Shown piece after piece: positions 1 to 7,244 of a stretch of DNA of 64,000 nucleotides. The position numbers were made by a program, and so were the translations under genes. Each line of letters begins with the position of its first letter. Within the stretch, counting starts at the first letter, position 1. The notes beneath the pieces are model-generated. The model saw nothing but the letters and a program-made list of their open reading frames with translations, was not told the origin of the DNA and made no database searches. The stretch is from assembly GCF_013393905.1 (NCBI RefSeq), contig NZ_CP040272.1:992001-1056000 (forward strand), written 5' to 3'. Origin of the DNA: Nostoc sp. C052 (GTDB lineage: Bacteria; Cyanobacteriota; Cyanobacteriia; Cyanobacteriales; Nostocaceae).

Positions 1-1
1 G

Positions 2-1522
2 TTGACGGTTGCCGCGCTCCTATCTAAGCTTTATCACAAAAGCGTTTTAGTGTTAGAACAGCATTTCACCCCTGGGGGATTCACCCATACCTTTGAGCGC
101 AAGGGAAAATTTCTTTGGGATGTGGGGCTGCACTATGTTGGAAATATGGGAGATGGAGACACTGGTAAAGCTGTGTTTGACTATCTCACCAATGGCAATT
201 TGAATTGGCACAAGATGCCCGATCCGTTTGAAAAATTTGTCTACCCGAACTTCACCTTTGAGGTTTATTCTGACCCCGATCGCTTTCAGTCTGATCTAAT
301 CCAGCGCTTTCCTCGCGAGCAGACAGCTATTCGGCGGTACTTTAAGGATGTCCAGAAAGCAGCATTTTGGTTTGGGGCGCATTCAATGTTGGAGCTATTT
401 CCGGTATTGCTGCATCCTCTACTCAGGCGGTTTGTTCGTCATTTTGGGGCTATTGCTAGACAAACGACCCAGCATTATTTGAACAGACATTTTCAAGATG
501 CCCAACTCAAAGCATTACTGGCTTCCCAGTGGGGAAATTATGGCTTACCGCCATCCCAAAGTTGCTTTGGCATTCATGGTGCGATTGTTACCCATTATTT
601 TAAGGGCGGCTGGTATCCTGTGGGTGGGGCAAAGGCGATCGCCCAAGCCATTATTCCCGTGATTGAACAGGGTGGTGGTGTCGTCATCACCCAACGCCGA
701 GTCACAGAAATCTTGTTGGAATCTGGGGTGGCAGTAGGAGTGAAAGCCCAAGATACAGCACATACCAAGGCAGACTTGGAAACGTACTTTGCACCTATTG
801 TGGTGTCTGATGCCGGAGCCTTCAATACTTATGTGAAGCTGATTCCACCCAACTACGCGCTGGCAGAGCGCCAGAAAATTCAAGCGTTTCCAAAAAGTAA
901 CAGTATGGTGACGGTATATTTAGGGTTAAAAGAGAGTCCACAGCAACTAGGGTTTCAGGGTGAGAACCATTGGATTTACACGACCTATAACCACGATGCA
1001 ATTACCCAAGATCCACCCATCTCTGCTGATAATTTACCTAAATTCTGCTATTTATCATTTCCATCGCTGAAAGATCCATTAGCAGAGGGACATACGGCAG
1101 AAATCATTGCCTACGTTGACTATGATTTCTTTTCGCAGTGGCAGGAACAATCCTGGCGAAGGCGAGGCACGGATTACACTGAACTGAAAGCCCAAATTAC
1201 CCAATCCCTGATTCAGTTAGTGGAGCGCCACTATCCTGGCTTTCAGGATTTGATTGAGTATGCCGAACTCTCGACTCCACTGACGGTAGAACACTTTGAT
1301 GCTAGCGATCGCGGTGCTATCTTCGGCATTCCCTGTATTCCTGAACGCCTGGATCAATCCTGGATCGCGGCTAGAACACCAATTAAAAATCTATACCTGA
1401 CCGGAGTCGATACACTTTCACTCGGCATTATGGGAGCGATGATGGGTGGAGTGAAAACAGCAGGTGTTTTAAATGGAGCATTCGGCTTTTTTAAGATTAT
1501 GACAACCATCATGAGAAGGTGA
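2..1522 (+). CDS. FAD-dependent oxidoreductase, carotenoid desaturase/isomerase-like (5' partial)
   Basis: The reading frame enters from the left edge; 506 codons are visible and the first codon is not a credible start. Residues 1-30 look like the region just after a dinucleotide-binding GxGxxG motif (a hydrophobic helix, then VLVLEQHFTPGGFTH), as in the CrtISO, phytoene desaturase and retinol saturase family. The C-terminal segment (LYLTGVDTLSLGIMGAMMGG) is the usual second FAD-contact region, so the gene is complete at the 3' end. The family acts on carotenoid- or retinoid-like polyenes at membranes, but the substrate cannot be told from this. It is cargo of the nifD element and reads in the same direction as nifK. 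Confidence 0.75.
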   Translation: MTVAALLSKLYHKSVLVLEQHFTPGGFTHTFERKGKFLWDVGLHYVGNMGDGDTGKAVFDYLTNGNLNWHKMPDPFEKFVYPNFTFEVYSDPDRFQSDLIQRFPREQTAIRRYFKDVQKAAFWFGAHSMLELFPVLLHPLLRRFVRHFGAIARQTTQHYLNRHFQDAQLKALLASQWGNYGLPPSQSCFGIHGAIVTHYFKGGWYPVGGAKAIAQAIIPVIEQGGGVVITQRRVTEILLESGVAVGVKAQDTAHTKADLETYFAPIVVSDAGAFNTYVKLIPPNYALAERQKIQAFPKSNSMVTVYLGLKESPQQLGFQGENHWIYTTYNHDAITQDPPISADNLPKFCYLSFPSLKDPLAEGHTAEIIAYVDYDFFSQWQEQSWRRRGTDYTELKAQITQSLIQLVERHYPGFQDLIEYAELSTPLTVEHFDASDRGAIFGIPCIPERLDQSWIAARTPIKNLYLTGVDTLSLGIMGAMMGGVKTAGVLNGAFGFFKIMTTIMRR

Positions 1523-1608
1523 CAAAGAAAGCTTTACGAGTATATGAAATTGATAAACCCAGACATGAGATGCCACGGAGGCGGGTTTCAAACACTCAAT
1601 TTTTCTTT

Positions 1609-1626
1609 AGTCCGCGGAGGCGGACT
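1609..1626. repeat. Small dispersed palindrome in a gene-free stretch
   Basis: AGTCCGC and GCGGACT form a perfect 7-bp stem around GGAG. Surrounding bases (1570-1730) are rich in similar CGCGG/CCGCA pieces typical of short dispersed repeats in Nostoc intergenic DNA. The stretch 1523-1730 shows no credible gene; a 71-codon open frame through it is made of these repeats. Confidence 0.5.
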
Positions 1627-1730
1627 TTGTTTGTGTAGCCGCGTTCACGCAGTGTGCCGCAGGCAATTCCATTCGCCCTGGCTTTCGTTTGACACGCGCA
1701 AGCATTGCTGTGCCGCTACCACAGATAGTT

Positions 1731-1856
1731 TTTCCTGTGCTAAATTTGAACTGGGATAGTCAAAAAGTTACAAAGCTATGGTTTAGGTTCTGTATGCCTA
1801 ACTGGTGCGCTATCATGCGTGATGAGCGTATACCGCCGAGTACTTTAAACTATATC
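1731..1856 (+). ncRNA. Structured leader block, copy 1, upstream of tRNA-like pair
   Basis: About 125 bases that recur, with scattered substitutions, at 3569-3700. Two hairpins are visible. H1 pairs 1783-1788 (TTAGGT) with 1796-1801 (GCCTAA) around the loop TCTGTAT. H2 pairs 1806-1811 with 1825-1830, topped by ATCA/TGAT around TGCG (1812-1823), with CTGG at 1802-1805 able to pair with CC-G-AG near 1836-1840. In the other copy several pairs differ on both sides yet stay paired, which argues for a functional RNA rather than random repeat DNA. Function is unknown. It sits directly before the tRNA-like sequences and could be the 5' part of one transcript that includes the retron ncRNA; that link is inference. 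Confidence 0.6.
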
Positions 1857-1932
1857 GTTTGATTAGCTCAGTTGGTAGAGCAATCGACTCATAATCGATG
1901 CGTCACAGGTTCGAGTCCTGTATCAATCACCC
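1857..1932 (+). tRNA. tRNA-like sequence 1, CAU anticodon
   Basis: A cloverleaf can be drawn. The acceptor is GTTTGAT with ATCAATC (one T-T mismatch at the second pair). The D arm is GCTC/GAGC (1866-1881). The anticodon arm is ATCGA/TCGAT with loop CTCATAA (anticodon CAT, 1890-1892). The T arm is ACAGG/CCTGT with loop TTCGAGT (1905-1921). The 3' end reads A-CCCA, not a clean CCA. Stems are AT-rich and the acceptor imperfect, unlike normal cyanobacterial Met or Ile tRNAs as I recall them. It abuts tRNA-like 2 and lies upstream of the retron ncRNA. It could be a divergent tRNA, but a role as a tRNA-shaped processing or recognition element is at least as likely. Confidence 0.6.
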
Positions 1933-2007
1933 AGGAAGTTAGCTCACTGGTAGAGCAATCGACTTATAATCGATGTGTTGTAGGTTCGATTCCTATACTT
2001 TCACCCA
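1933..2007 (+). tRNA. tRNA-like sequence 2, UAU anticodon
   Basis: Acceptor AGGAAGT pairs with ACTTTCA at six of seven positions, followed by C and an encoded CCA (2004-2007). The D arm is GCTC/GAGC. The anticodon arm ATCGA/TCGAT has loop CTTATAA, giving anticodon TAT (1965-1967). The T arm is GTAGG/CCTAT with loop TTCGATT. A UAU anticodon is rare in bacteria, where AUA is normally read by tRNA-Ile(CAU) with lysidine. The T arm and 3' half closely match tRNA-like 3 at 3701-3776. A short hairpin (AACCC/GGGTT, 2008-2022) follows and has an equivalent after tRNA-like 3. Confidence 0.65.
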
Positions 2008-2094
2008 ACCCTGTCCGGGTTAAAAGACAATACCCTTCCAAGGTAGCCAATATGGTACGGATCTTAACAGATTCGAGACCCCTCCTTATTCTTA

Positions 2095-2381
2095 ACTCTG
2101 CGGTGCAAGTGTTCTGCTGTCGGTCATCACTGGTGATGTTCGGTAGCCACAGTTAAGGAGCAAGCGCAACTGCATTTTTCCCTAACTTGAGTATGTCCCT
2201 TCGTTTTCTACATCTAGTTTTCCTTCGGGATTCTGGATTGGCAATCGAACGGTATATTTGAGCGCGGTTCTCTTTTTCTAGATTGCCATTGAGCAGTTTG
2301 GGAAAATTAACAGCAATCTTAATCCAGCTTTGGAGAAGCTTTTGCCCACACCTAAACTGTAAACACTTGCATTAGCAGAGT
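2095..2381 (+). ncRNA. Retron-type ncRNA (msr-msd), copy 1
   Basis: The ends form the long inverted repeat expected of a retron a1/a2 pair: ACTCTGC (2095-2101) pairs with GCAGAGT (2375-2381), and TGCAAGTGTT (2104-2113) pairs with AACACTTGCA (2362-2371), separated by a small internal loop. Inside are a hairpin CAGTT/AACTG around a conserved AAGGAGCAAGCGC loop (an AGC motif is typical near a retron branch G) and a hairpin ATCTAG/CTGGAT (2212-2238) capped by TCC-TTCG-GGA. The distal arm ends 18 bp before the RT start, the standard retron arrangement. The branch site and msd limits cannot be fixed by eye. The copy at 3877-4132 keeps the same helices. Confidence 0.75.
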
Positions 2382-2399
2382 AAAAAAATATTTTGTATT

Positions 2400-3506
2400 A
2401 TGTCCAGCAAAAATCTCAGCACTAACCTATTAGCGACTGAAAGTAATCTAGAAAAGTTGCAAATTGATAGTTTAGCACTTTTGCGATGGCTACGCCCGCC
2501 GCAGGCATCGCATGGTTTAGCTGAATATAATACTCCTGAAGAAATAGCCTTCGCAATGGGAATCAGCCTAGAAAAACTGCGGTTTTTAGCAACTAGTACA
2601 TCCCTAATTAAACATTACCTCCCTTTCAAAATCTCAAAAAAGACAGGTGGAGAAAGAATCATTTCTGCACCAAAGCCTGAACTTAAAGCTGCTCAAAGGT
2701 GGATTCTAGAGAATATTTTAGAGAAATTAGAAATTCATAATGCAGCGCACGGCTTTTGTAAAAATCGTTCCATAGTCACCAATGCTAAACCCCATATTGG
2801 TGCAAACGTAATAGTCAATCTTGATTTAAAGAATTTTTTTCAGTCAATTTCTTACAACCGTGTCAAAGAATTATTTTGCGGGCTTGGTTATTCAGAACCT
2901 ACGGCGACAATTTTCGGGTTGATTTGTACGACTGCTGAAATAGCAATAAATGGACAAATTAACTATACAGCTTCAGAAAACCGCCATTTACCTCAAGGTT
3001 CGCCTGCAAGTCCCGCTATTTCTAATCTAGTTTGCCGTAATCTCGATAGTCGTCTTGCTGCGATCGCTGAAAATATTGGGTTTTGCTATACGCGGTACGC
3101 TGACGATTTAACATTTTCTGCTTCTGAGGATGTATCGTCCAAAATATCTAATTTGATTAAAAACACTAAATTTATTATTACTAGTGAAGGTTTTACCGTT
3201 AATGATAATAAAACCAAGATTGCCGATAAATCAATGCAGCAAGAAGTAACAGGTGTTATTGTAAATACAAAATTAAATATATCTAAAAAGACATTAAAAG
3301 CCTTTCGTGCAACTCTATATCAAATTGAACAAGAAGGTTTATCAGGAAAAACTTGGGGGAAATCAACTAATTTAATTGCCGCAATTACCGGATTTGCAAA
3401 TTATGTAGCAATGATTCACCCGAACAAAGGTGCAGAATTTAAATCAAGCGTGGAACGCATCAAGCAGAAATATGGTAACTCCCAAACTGATGAAGTTCGT
3501 TTTTAA
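2400..3506 (+). CDS. Retron-type reverse transcriptase
   Basis: A 368-aa reverse transcriptase. Motifs in order: NAAHGF at 114-119 (retron NAxxH signature), the first catalytic Asp in LDLKNFFQSI at 141-150, QGSPASP at 199-205, YADD at 233-236, and VTG at 283-285 (second retron signature). There is no maturase X or HNH domain, so it is not a group II intron protein. Retron RTs copy part of the partner ncRNA into branched msDNA, usually as part of a phage-defence system with a toxic effector. The a2 arm of the ncRNA ends 18 bp upstream, which supports the ATG at 2400. No effector domain is fused. Residues about 28-42 are encoded by an inserted 29-bp palindrome. The gene lies between two direct copies of the leader/tRNA-like/ncRNA unit. 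Confidence 0.9.
   Translation: MSSKNLSTNLLATESNLEKLQIDSLALLRWLRPPQASHGLAEYNTPEEIAFAMGISLEKLRFLATSTSLIKHYLPFKISKKTGGERIISAPKPELKAAQRWILENILEKLEIHNAAHGFCKNRSIVTNAKPHIGANVIVNLDLKNFFQSISYNRVKELFCGLGYSEPTATIFGLICTTAEIAINGQINYTASENRHLPQGSPASPAISNLVCRNLDSRLAAIAENIGFCYTRYADDLTFSASEDVSSKISNLIKNTKFIITSEGFTVNDNKTKIADKSMQQEVTGVIVNTKLNISKKTLKAFRATLYQIEQEGLSGKTWGKSTNLIAAITGFANYVAMIHPNKGAEFKSSVERIKQKYGNSQTDEVRF
2483..2511. repeat. 29-bp dispersed palindromic repeat inside the RT gene
   Basis: GCGATG at 2483-2488 and CATCGC at 2506-2511 bound a GC-rich core resembling the short palindromes between genes elsewhere in the window (for example 4285-4318 and 7270-7300). It encodes part of LRWLRPPQASHG, a Pro/Arg-rich stretch that looks foreign in the otherwise AT-rich RT N-terminus. 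The frame is kept open across it. Confidence 0.6.
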
Positions 3507-3568
3507 ATCTGCTTATTTTGCTAGAAAAATCTTGTTTAGCCAAAGCGAATGTAATTCGTCCTTTTACT

Positions 3569-3700
3569 TTTTTCTTGTGCTAGATTTGAACCGGGATAGC
3601 AACAAAGTCACAAAGCTGTAGTTTGGGTTCTGTATACCCGACTGGTACGCTAACCTCTGGTAATAGCGTATACCGCCCAGTACTTTCAACTATTTCACTA
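3569..3700 (+). ncRNA. Structured leader block, copy 2
   Basis: This matches 1731-1856 from the T-run before TGTGCTA through the bases before the tRNA-like sequence. H1 pairs TTGGGT (3623-3628) with ACCCGA (3636-3641) around the identical loop TCTGTAT. H2 pairs TACGCTA (3646-3652) with TAGCGTA (3664-3670), an apical ACC/GGT stem, and CTGG (3642-3645) with CCAG (3677-3680). Compared with copy 1, one H1 pair is A-T there and G-C here, and the apical H2 stem is wholly different in sequence but still paired. It starts about 60 bp after the RT stop codon. Confidence 0.6.
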
Positions 3701-3776
3701 TGAAAGTTAGCTCATTTGGTAGAGCGATCGGTGTATCGCCGATTGGTTATAGGTTCGATTCCTATACTTTCACCCA
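3701..3776 (+). tRNA. tRNA-like sequence 3 with degenerate anticodon arm
   Basis: The acceptor TGAAAGT/ACTTTCA is a perfect 7-bp helix followed by C and an encoded CCA (3773-3776). D arm GCTC/GAGC and T arm ATAGG/CCTAT with loop TTCGATT are canonical. The anticodon arm ATCGG/CCGAT encloses TGTATCG: the nominal anticodon would be TAT, but U33 is replaced by G, and TG can pair with CG so that the stem closes down to a three-base TAT loop. It therefore looks like a tRNA in its acceptor/T half but is unlikely to decode. It is the single counterpart of the tandem pair at 1857-2007. Confidence 0.65.
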
Positions 3777-3876
3777 AAAACCCTCGCCTTGGGTACGGGC
3801 ACCTTGTTAGGGACAAGGCCGCAGAATTATTGGGTGTTGAAAAAGACCCAATCAAAAAAAACTTTTTGTTTTTTCT

Positions 3877-4132
3877 ACTCTGTTATGCAGGTATTTATAA
3901 CAGTAAAGGAGCTAGCGCAACTGTATCTCTCCCTAACTTGAGTATGTCCCTTTGTTTCCTACATCTAGTTTTCCTTCGGGATTCTAGATTGGCAAACGAA
4001 CGGCATATTTGAGCGCGGTTCTCTTTTTTTAGATTGCCATTGAGCAGTTTAGGAAAAATAACAGCAATCTTAATCCAGCTTTGGAGAAGCTTTTGTCCGC
4101 ACCGGAACAGTAAAAACCTGCACTGGCAGAGT
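3877..4132 (+). ncRNA. Retron-type ncRNA, copy 2, without its own RT
   Basis: The end helix is conserved: ACTCTG (3877-3882) pairs with CAGAGT (4127-4132), and TGCAGGT (3886-3892) pairs with ACCTGCA (4116-4122). Relative to copy 1 the pair A2108-T2367 is G3890-C4118, a two-sided change. The inner hairpin ACAGT/ACTGT around AAGGAGCTAGCGC and the TTCG-capped hairpin ATCTAG/CTAGAT (3963-3988) are also kept. From about 3905 to 4132 it is close to copy 1 base for base. No RT follows; the next gene is the slipin-like protein at 4364. It may be a second template for the RT at 2400 or a leftover of duplication. Confidence 0.7.
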
Positions 4133-4284
4133 AAATAAATCTTTTGTAGTATATAGTAGTACAAGAAGCTAAAACCAATCTTTTAGCCTTTGTCTACTCA
4201 AGGAATTGATATGTAAGACATAGGTGGTATTTGAGTTCAAGCAAGGTTATAAATGTTGTTATCAAATTTTCTTAGCTGGTTGCG

Positions 4285-4318
4285 TTGGCGTAGCCCGTCG
4301 TAGACATCGCTACGCCCA
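4285..4318. repeat. Short dispersed palindrome upstream of slipin gene
   Basis: GGCGTAGC (4287-4294) and GCTACGCC (4309-4316) form an 8-bp stem. It resembles other GCGTAGC/GCTACGC repeats in the window. The rest of 4133-4363 shows no gene. Confidence 0.5.
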
Positions 4319-4363
4319 AACCAGGCATTGCAAAGCTTACCTAAAATATCAAGTAAATTCTTT

Positions 4364-5902
4364 ATGCAAATTACTATGTGGCAAACATTTTATATCAAAC
4401 TTAACGAAATCGGCATCTTATATCATCGCAGTGATTTTAAGAAAATCTTGCAGCCGGGTACACATACATATTTTGGTCGGCATTGGCAAGTCAAAATTTA
4501 TGACCTCAATCAGCCACAAGCTCAGATTGAAAACCTAGAATTGTTGTTGCGAAGTCACGAAGCGGAACTGCAACAACATTTATTGATTATCAGAACCGCA
4601 TTCAACCAAGCTGCTTTAGTCCGTTGCGGTCAGAATTGGGTAAACATTGCACCAAATCAATTACGAGCTTTTTGGCGTGGTTTTATTGAGGTAGAATCTC
4701 ATCTCTTTAACTTAGAAGAAAGCTTAGAATTGCCTAGTTTTTTTGTGCAGCAGTTGCGCTCAGTTACCTTGAATGGACTGAAGAAGTTCCAAATCTCCGA
4801 GTCTGAGATCGGTTTGCTATATCTGCAAAATAATTTTGTGCGACCTCTAGAATCAGGAGAGTATGCTTTTTGGTCAGTAGATAGAGATGTTACAGTCCGA
4901 ACTCTCAGTCGAATTATCCCTAACCCAGATTTTCCCCTAGAAGATGTACTCATTGAAAAACATCCCGATTTTATTGCTGCTTACTGTCAAACCGTGCAAT
5001 TACTGACTTCACAAGTTGCAATTGTGCGATACCGAGGTAAAGTGATTTCTATTTTGCCGCCTACAAGCCGCAAACTATTTTGGCAGGGTGTTGAAGTGGA
5101 AATTCTGGACATCAGCGCTGATGCTCAGTTACAGCCTGCTTTAGTGGCTGAGTTGGTTGAGGGTTCAGCAGAAGTGAAATTGCTCAGTCGTAACTGTTTG
5201 CATATTTGCCAAGTTCCCGCCCAGCATGTGGGACTAGTATACATTAATCAAGAGTTTCAAGGACAGCGATCGCCAGGAGTACATGCTTGGTGGTTATTTG
5301 GCCGCTCTTTTCAAACCGAAGTCATTGACCTGCGACTCCAAAATATGGAAGTATCTGGTCAAGACATCCTCTCTAAAGATAAAGTACCTCTGCGGTTGAA
5401 TTTGACGGCTGGCTTCCGCATCCAAGACCCATTGAGGGCAAAAAACGGGTTATCAGATATTTCTGGGTTCTTGTACAAAGAATTACAGTTTGCTTTGCGT
5501 GGTGCAGTCGGCGAACGCAACTTAGATGGTTTATTAGAAGATAAAGGTGCAATTGATAGAAGCATCTCTGAATACATCCGCCAAAAAGCCGCAGACTATG
5601 GAATTGAAGTAGATTCTGTAGGTGTGAAAGATATTATTTTACCTGGTGAGATTAAGAGTATTTTGAGCAAGGTAGTCGAGGCAGAAAAAGCCGCTCAAGC
5701 CAACGTAGTCAGACGTAGAGAAGAAACTGCTGCTACCCGCAGTATGCTAAACACCGCCAGAGTGATGGAGGATAACCCCGTGGCATTGCGTTTGAAGGAA
5801 CTCGAAGTATTAGAGAGGATTGCAGAGAAGATCGATCGCATTCAAGTTAACGGCAGCTTGGATAATATTTTAACAGACTTGATTCGGATGAATCCACAGT
5901 GA
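4364..5902 (+). CDS. Slipin/SPFH (band 7) family protein
   Basis: About 512 aa from the ATG at 4364; an open frame extends 12 codons upstream, and ATG 4376 is another option. Three tandem modules share the pattern IG-L-Y, F, L-PG-H/Y-W: NEIGILYHRSDFKKILQPG, SEIGLLYLQNNFVRPLESG, and HVGLVYINQEF...SPGVHAWW. The last leads into a typical SPFH core (VSGQDILSKDKVPLRLNLTA), followed by an Ala/Glu-rich coiled segment (VVEAEKAAQANVVRRREE). SPFH proteins oligomerise on membranes and organise or protect membrane complexes. No clear N-terminal membrane helix is seen. It occupies the place after ncRNA copy 2 that the RT occupies after copy 1, so a partnership with the retron is possible but unproven. Confidence 0.75.
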   Translation: MQITMWQTFYIKLNEIGILYHRSDFKKILQPGTHTYFGRHWQVKIYDLNQPQAQIENLELLLRSHEAELQQHLLIIRTAFNQAALVRCGQNWVNIAPNQLRAFWRGFIEVESHLFNLEESLELPSFFVQQLRSVTLNGLKKFQISESEIGLLYLQNNFVRPLESGEYAFWSVDRDVTVRTLSRIIPNPDFPLEDVLIEKHPDFIAAYCQTVQLLTSQVAIVRYRGKVISILPPTSRKLFWQGVEVEILDISADAQLQPALVAELVEGSAEVKLLSRNCLHICQVPAQHVGLVYINQEFQGQRSPGVHAWWLFGRSFQTEVIDLRLQNMEVSGQDILSKDKVPLRLNLTAGFRIQDPLRAKNGLSDISGFLYKELQFALRGAVGERNLDGLLEDKGAIDRSISEYIRQKAADYGIEVDSVGVKDIILPGEIKSILSKVVEAEKAAQANVVRRREETAATRSMLNTARVMEDNPVALRLKELEVLERIAEKIDRIQVNGSLDNILTDLIRMNPQ

Positions 5903-6019
5903 TGGCATCAATAAAGTTAGCATGATTTATCAATCACAAATCTAACTCCTACCTCAGAAGCAAATATGTGACAAAATAATATTGTTGTCTTAATAGCCAA
6001 TGCGATTCGCCTACCACCT

Positions 6020-6589
6020 ATGATTTCTACCATCTCGCGCCGCTACAGCTTGGATGAATATCGTGCGATCGAAGAAAAAGCCGAAGGACGCAGCGAATAT
6101 CGAGATGGAGAAATTGTACCTATGGCCGGAGGAACGCTTAAACACAGCCGCATCGGTGGCAATATTTTTGCCTTTTTCAAGTTTTTGCTGCGTGATACTC
6201 AATTTGAGCCAATTAACAGCGATTTACGGCTGTGGATTCCCGAACATCGACGTGGGGTATATCCAGATGTGATGATTTTTGACGGTGAACCGCAATTAAA
6301 TGCTGAACGTTTAGATGAAGTCTTGAATCCTACGCTGATTGTTGAAGTTCTATCTCCTTCCACCGCAGATTACGACCGACTTAGTAAATTTCGGATGTAT
6401 CGTTCAATTGGGAGTTTTAGGGAATATTTATTAGTCGAACAGGATGAACCTTTTGTAGAACGCTATAGCAAGCAAGCTCAAGGTTGGTTGCTCAGTGAAT
6501 TTAGTGGTTTAGAGCTATCTATTCCTTTGGATTCAGTGAATATTGAATTGCCGATGGCGGAAATTTATCGCGGCGTTGTTTTTGAGTAA
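6020..6589 (+). CDS. Uma2 family endonuclease (DUF820)
   Basis: A 189-aa protein with the Uma2 layout: ISRRYSLDEYRAIEEKAEGRSEYRDGEIVPMAGGTLKHSRI at the N-terminus, then YPDVMIFDGEP, NPTLIVEVLSPSTADYDRLSKF and YLLVEQDEPFVERY. These supply the PD-(D/E)XK-like Asp and Glu. Uma2 genes are present in tens of copies in filamentous cyanobacteria; their biological role is unclear and links to mobile DNA are common. It is a full-length single gene, with no obvious operon partner. Confidence 0.85.
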   Translation: MISTISRRYSLDEYRAIEEKAEGRSEYRDGEIVPMAGGTLKHSRIGGNIFAFFKFLLRDTQFEPINSDLRLWIPEHRRGVYPDVMIFDGEPQLNAERLDEVLNPTLIVEVLSPSTADYDRLSKFRMYRSIGSFREYLLVEQDEPFVERYSKQAQGWLLSEFSGLELSIPLDSVNIELPMAEIYRGVVFE

Positions 6590-6656
6590 ATTGCCTCAAC
6601 TCAACCTATCTCATCCTCAATTTAATTGCACTAATCAATTTGAATTGGTGTTCAAG

Positions 6657-7241
6657 ATGAATCAATCTAACAACTCACAAACTAACTTCGTAATTCGTTC
6701 GGTGCAGAACATTAGGGATTCACAGACACTTTATGTACTAATGATACAGAGAGTTATACATTTAGCTCCTGCTATTTTTGCTTTTCTCCTAATACTTCGT
6801 TGTCCAGATATATTACTATCTGTTGGGCAATTACTCAAAAATCCATTCGGTTTTCTACTTGATATATTTATAGATCAGTTCATTATAGGAGTTATTGTTC
6901 TAGTTCTTACAGCAACCTATTTTATCTTATTAAGTTACTTAAACAATCAAAGGAGATATTGGATTGCTGTTAATAGTTCTCACGCCATTGCATACATTAG
7001 AGTGACCTGTCGAAGTACTTACTCTATCCTAAATGAGTTATATGTTCATCCCGCGTACCGTTATTAAGGTGTCGGTTCTCAATGTATTCAGTATCTTTCC
7101 GAAGTGGTGACTAAGCCAATCTACGTTCTTCCTGGTACGGGGACACGAGGATTTTACACCCAGCTAGGTTTTTTACCTGTACCTAACGACGTGCCTCAAG
7201 AGATATCTAATTTAAGTAATGCCTTGTTGATTCTACGTTAG
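6657..7241 (+). pseudogene. GNAT-like acetyltransferase with internal stop
   Basis: From ATG 6657 the frame runs to TAA at 7065-7067, then continues in the same frame to TAG 7239-7241. The two parts join as an acetyltransferase: ELYVHPAYR-Y, stop, GVGSQCIQYLSE, then YVLPGTGTRGFYTQLGFLPV. The stop falls in motif A (R/Q-x-x-G-x-G/A), where Gln or Arg would be expected, so a CAA to TAA change is the simplest explanation. The N-terminal half is unusual: two hydrophobic segments (IHLAPAIFAFLLILRC and IIGVIVLVLTATYFILLSYL) sit between the start and the core, as in some membrane-tethered GNATs. Substrate unknown. Confidence 0.7.
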
Positions 7242-7244
7242 CTT

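Noticed and set aside
1544..1759. 71-aa protein after the oxidoreductase
   Set aside because: It consists of dispersed palindromic repeats and runs into the leader block; no homology recognised.
1857..2007. Two ordinary decoding tRNA genes
   Set aside because: Acceptor mismatches, AT-rich stems, lack of a clean CCA on the first and the rare UAU on the second, plus repetition next to a retron ncRNA, make tRNA-like elements the safer reading.
1872..2156. 94-codon open frame over the tRNA-like pair
   Set aside because: It reads through two cloverleaf sequences and has no support as protein; the same applies to 3716-4012.
2400..3506. Group II intron maturase-RT
   Set aside because: No X or endonuclease domain, and the NAxxH and VTG retron motifs are present.
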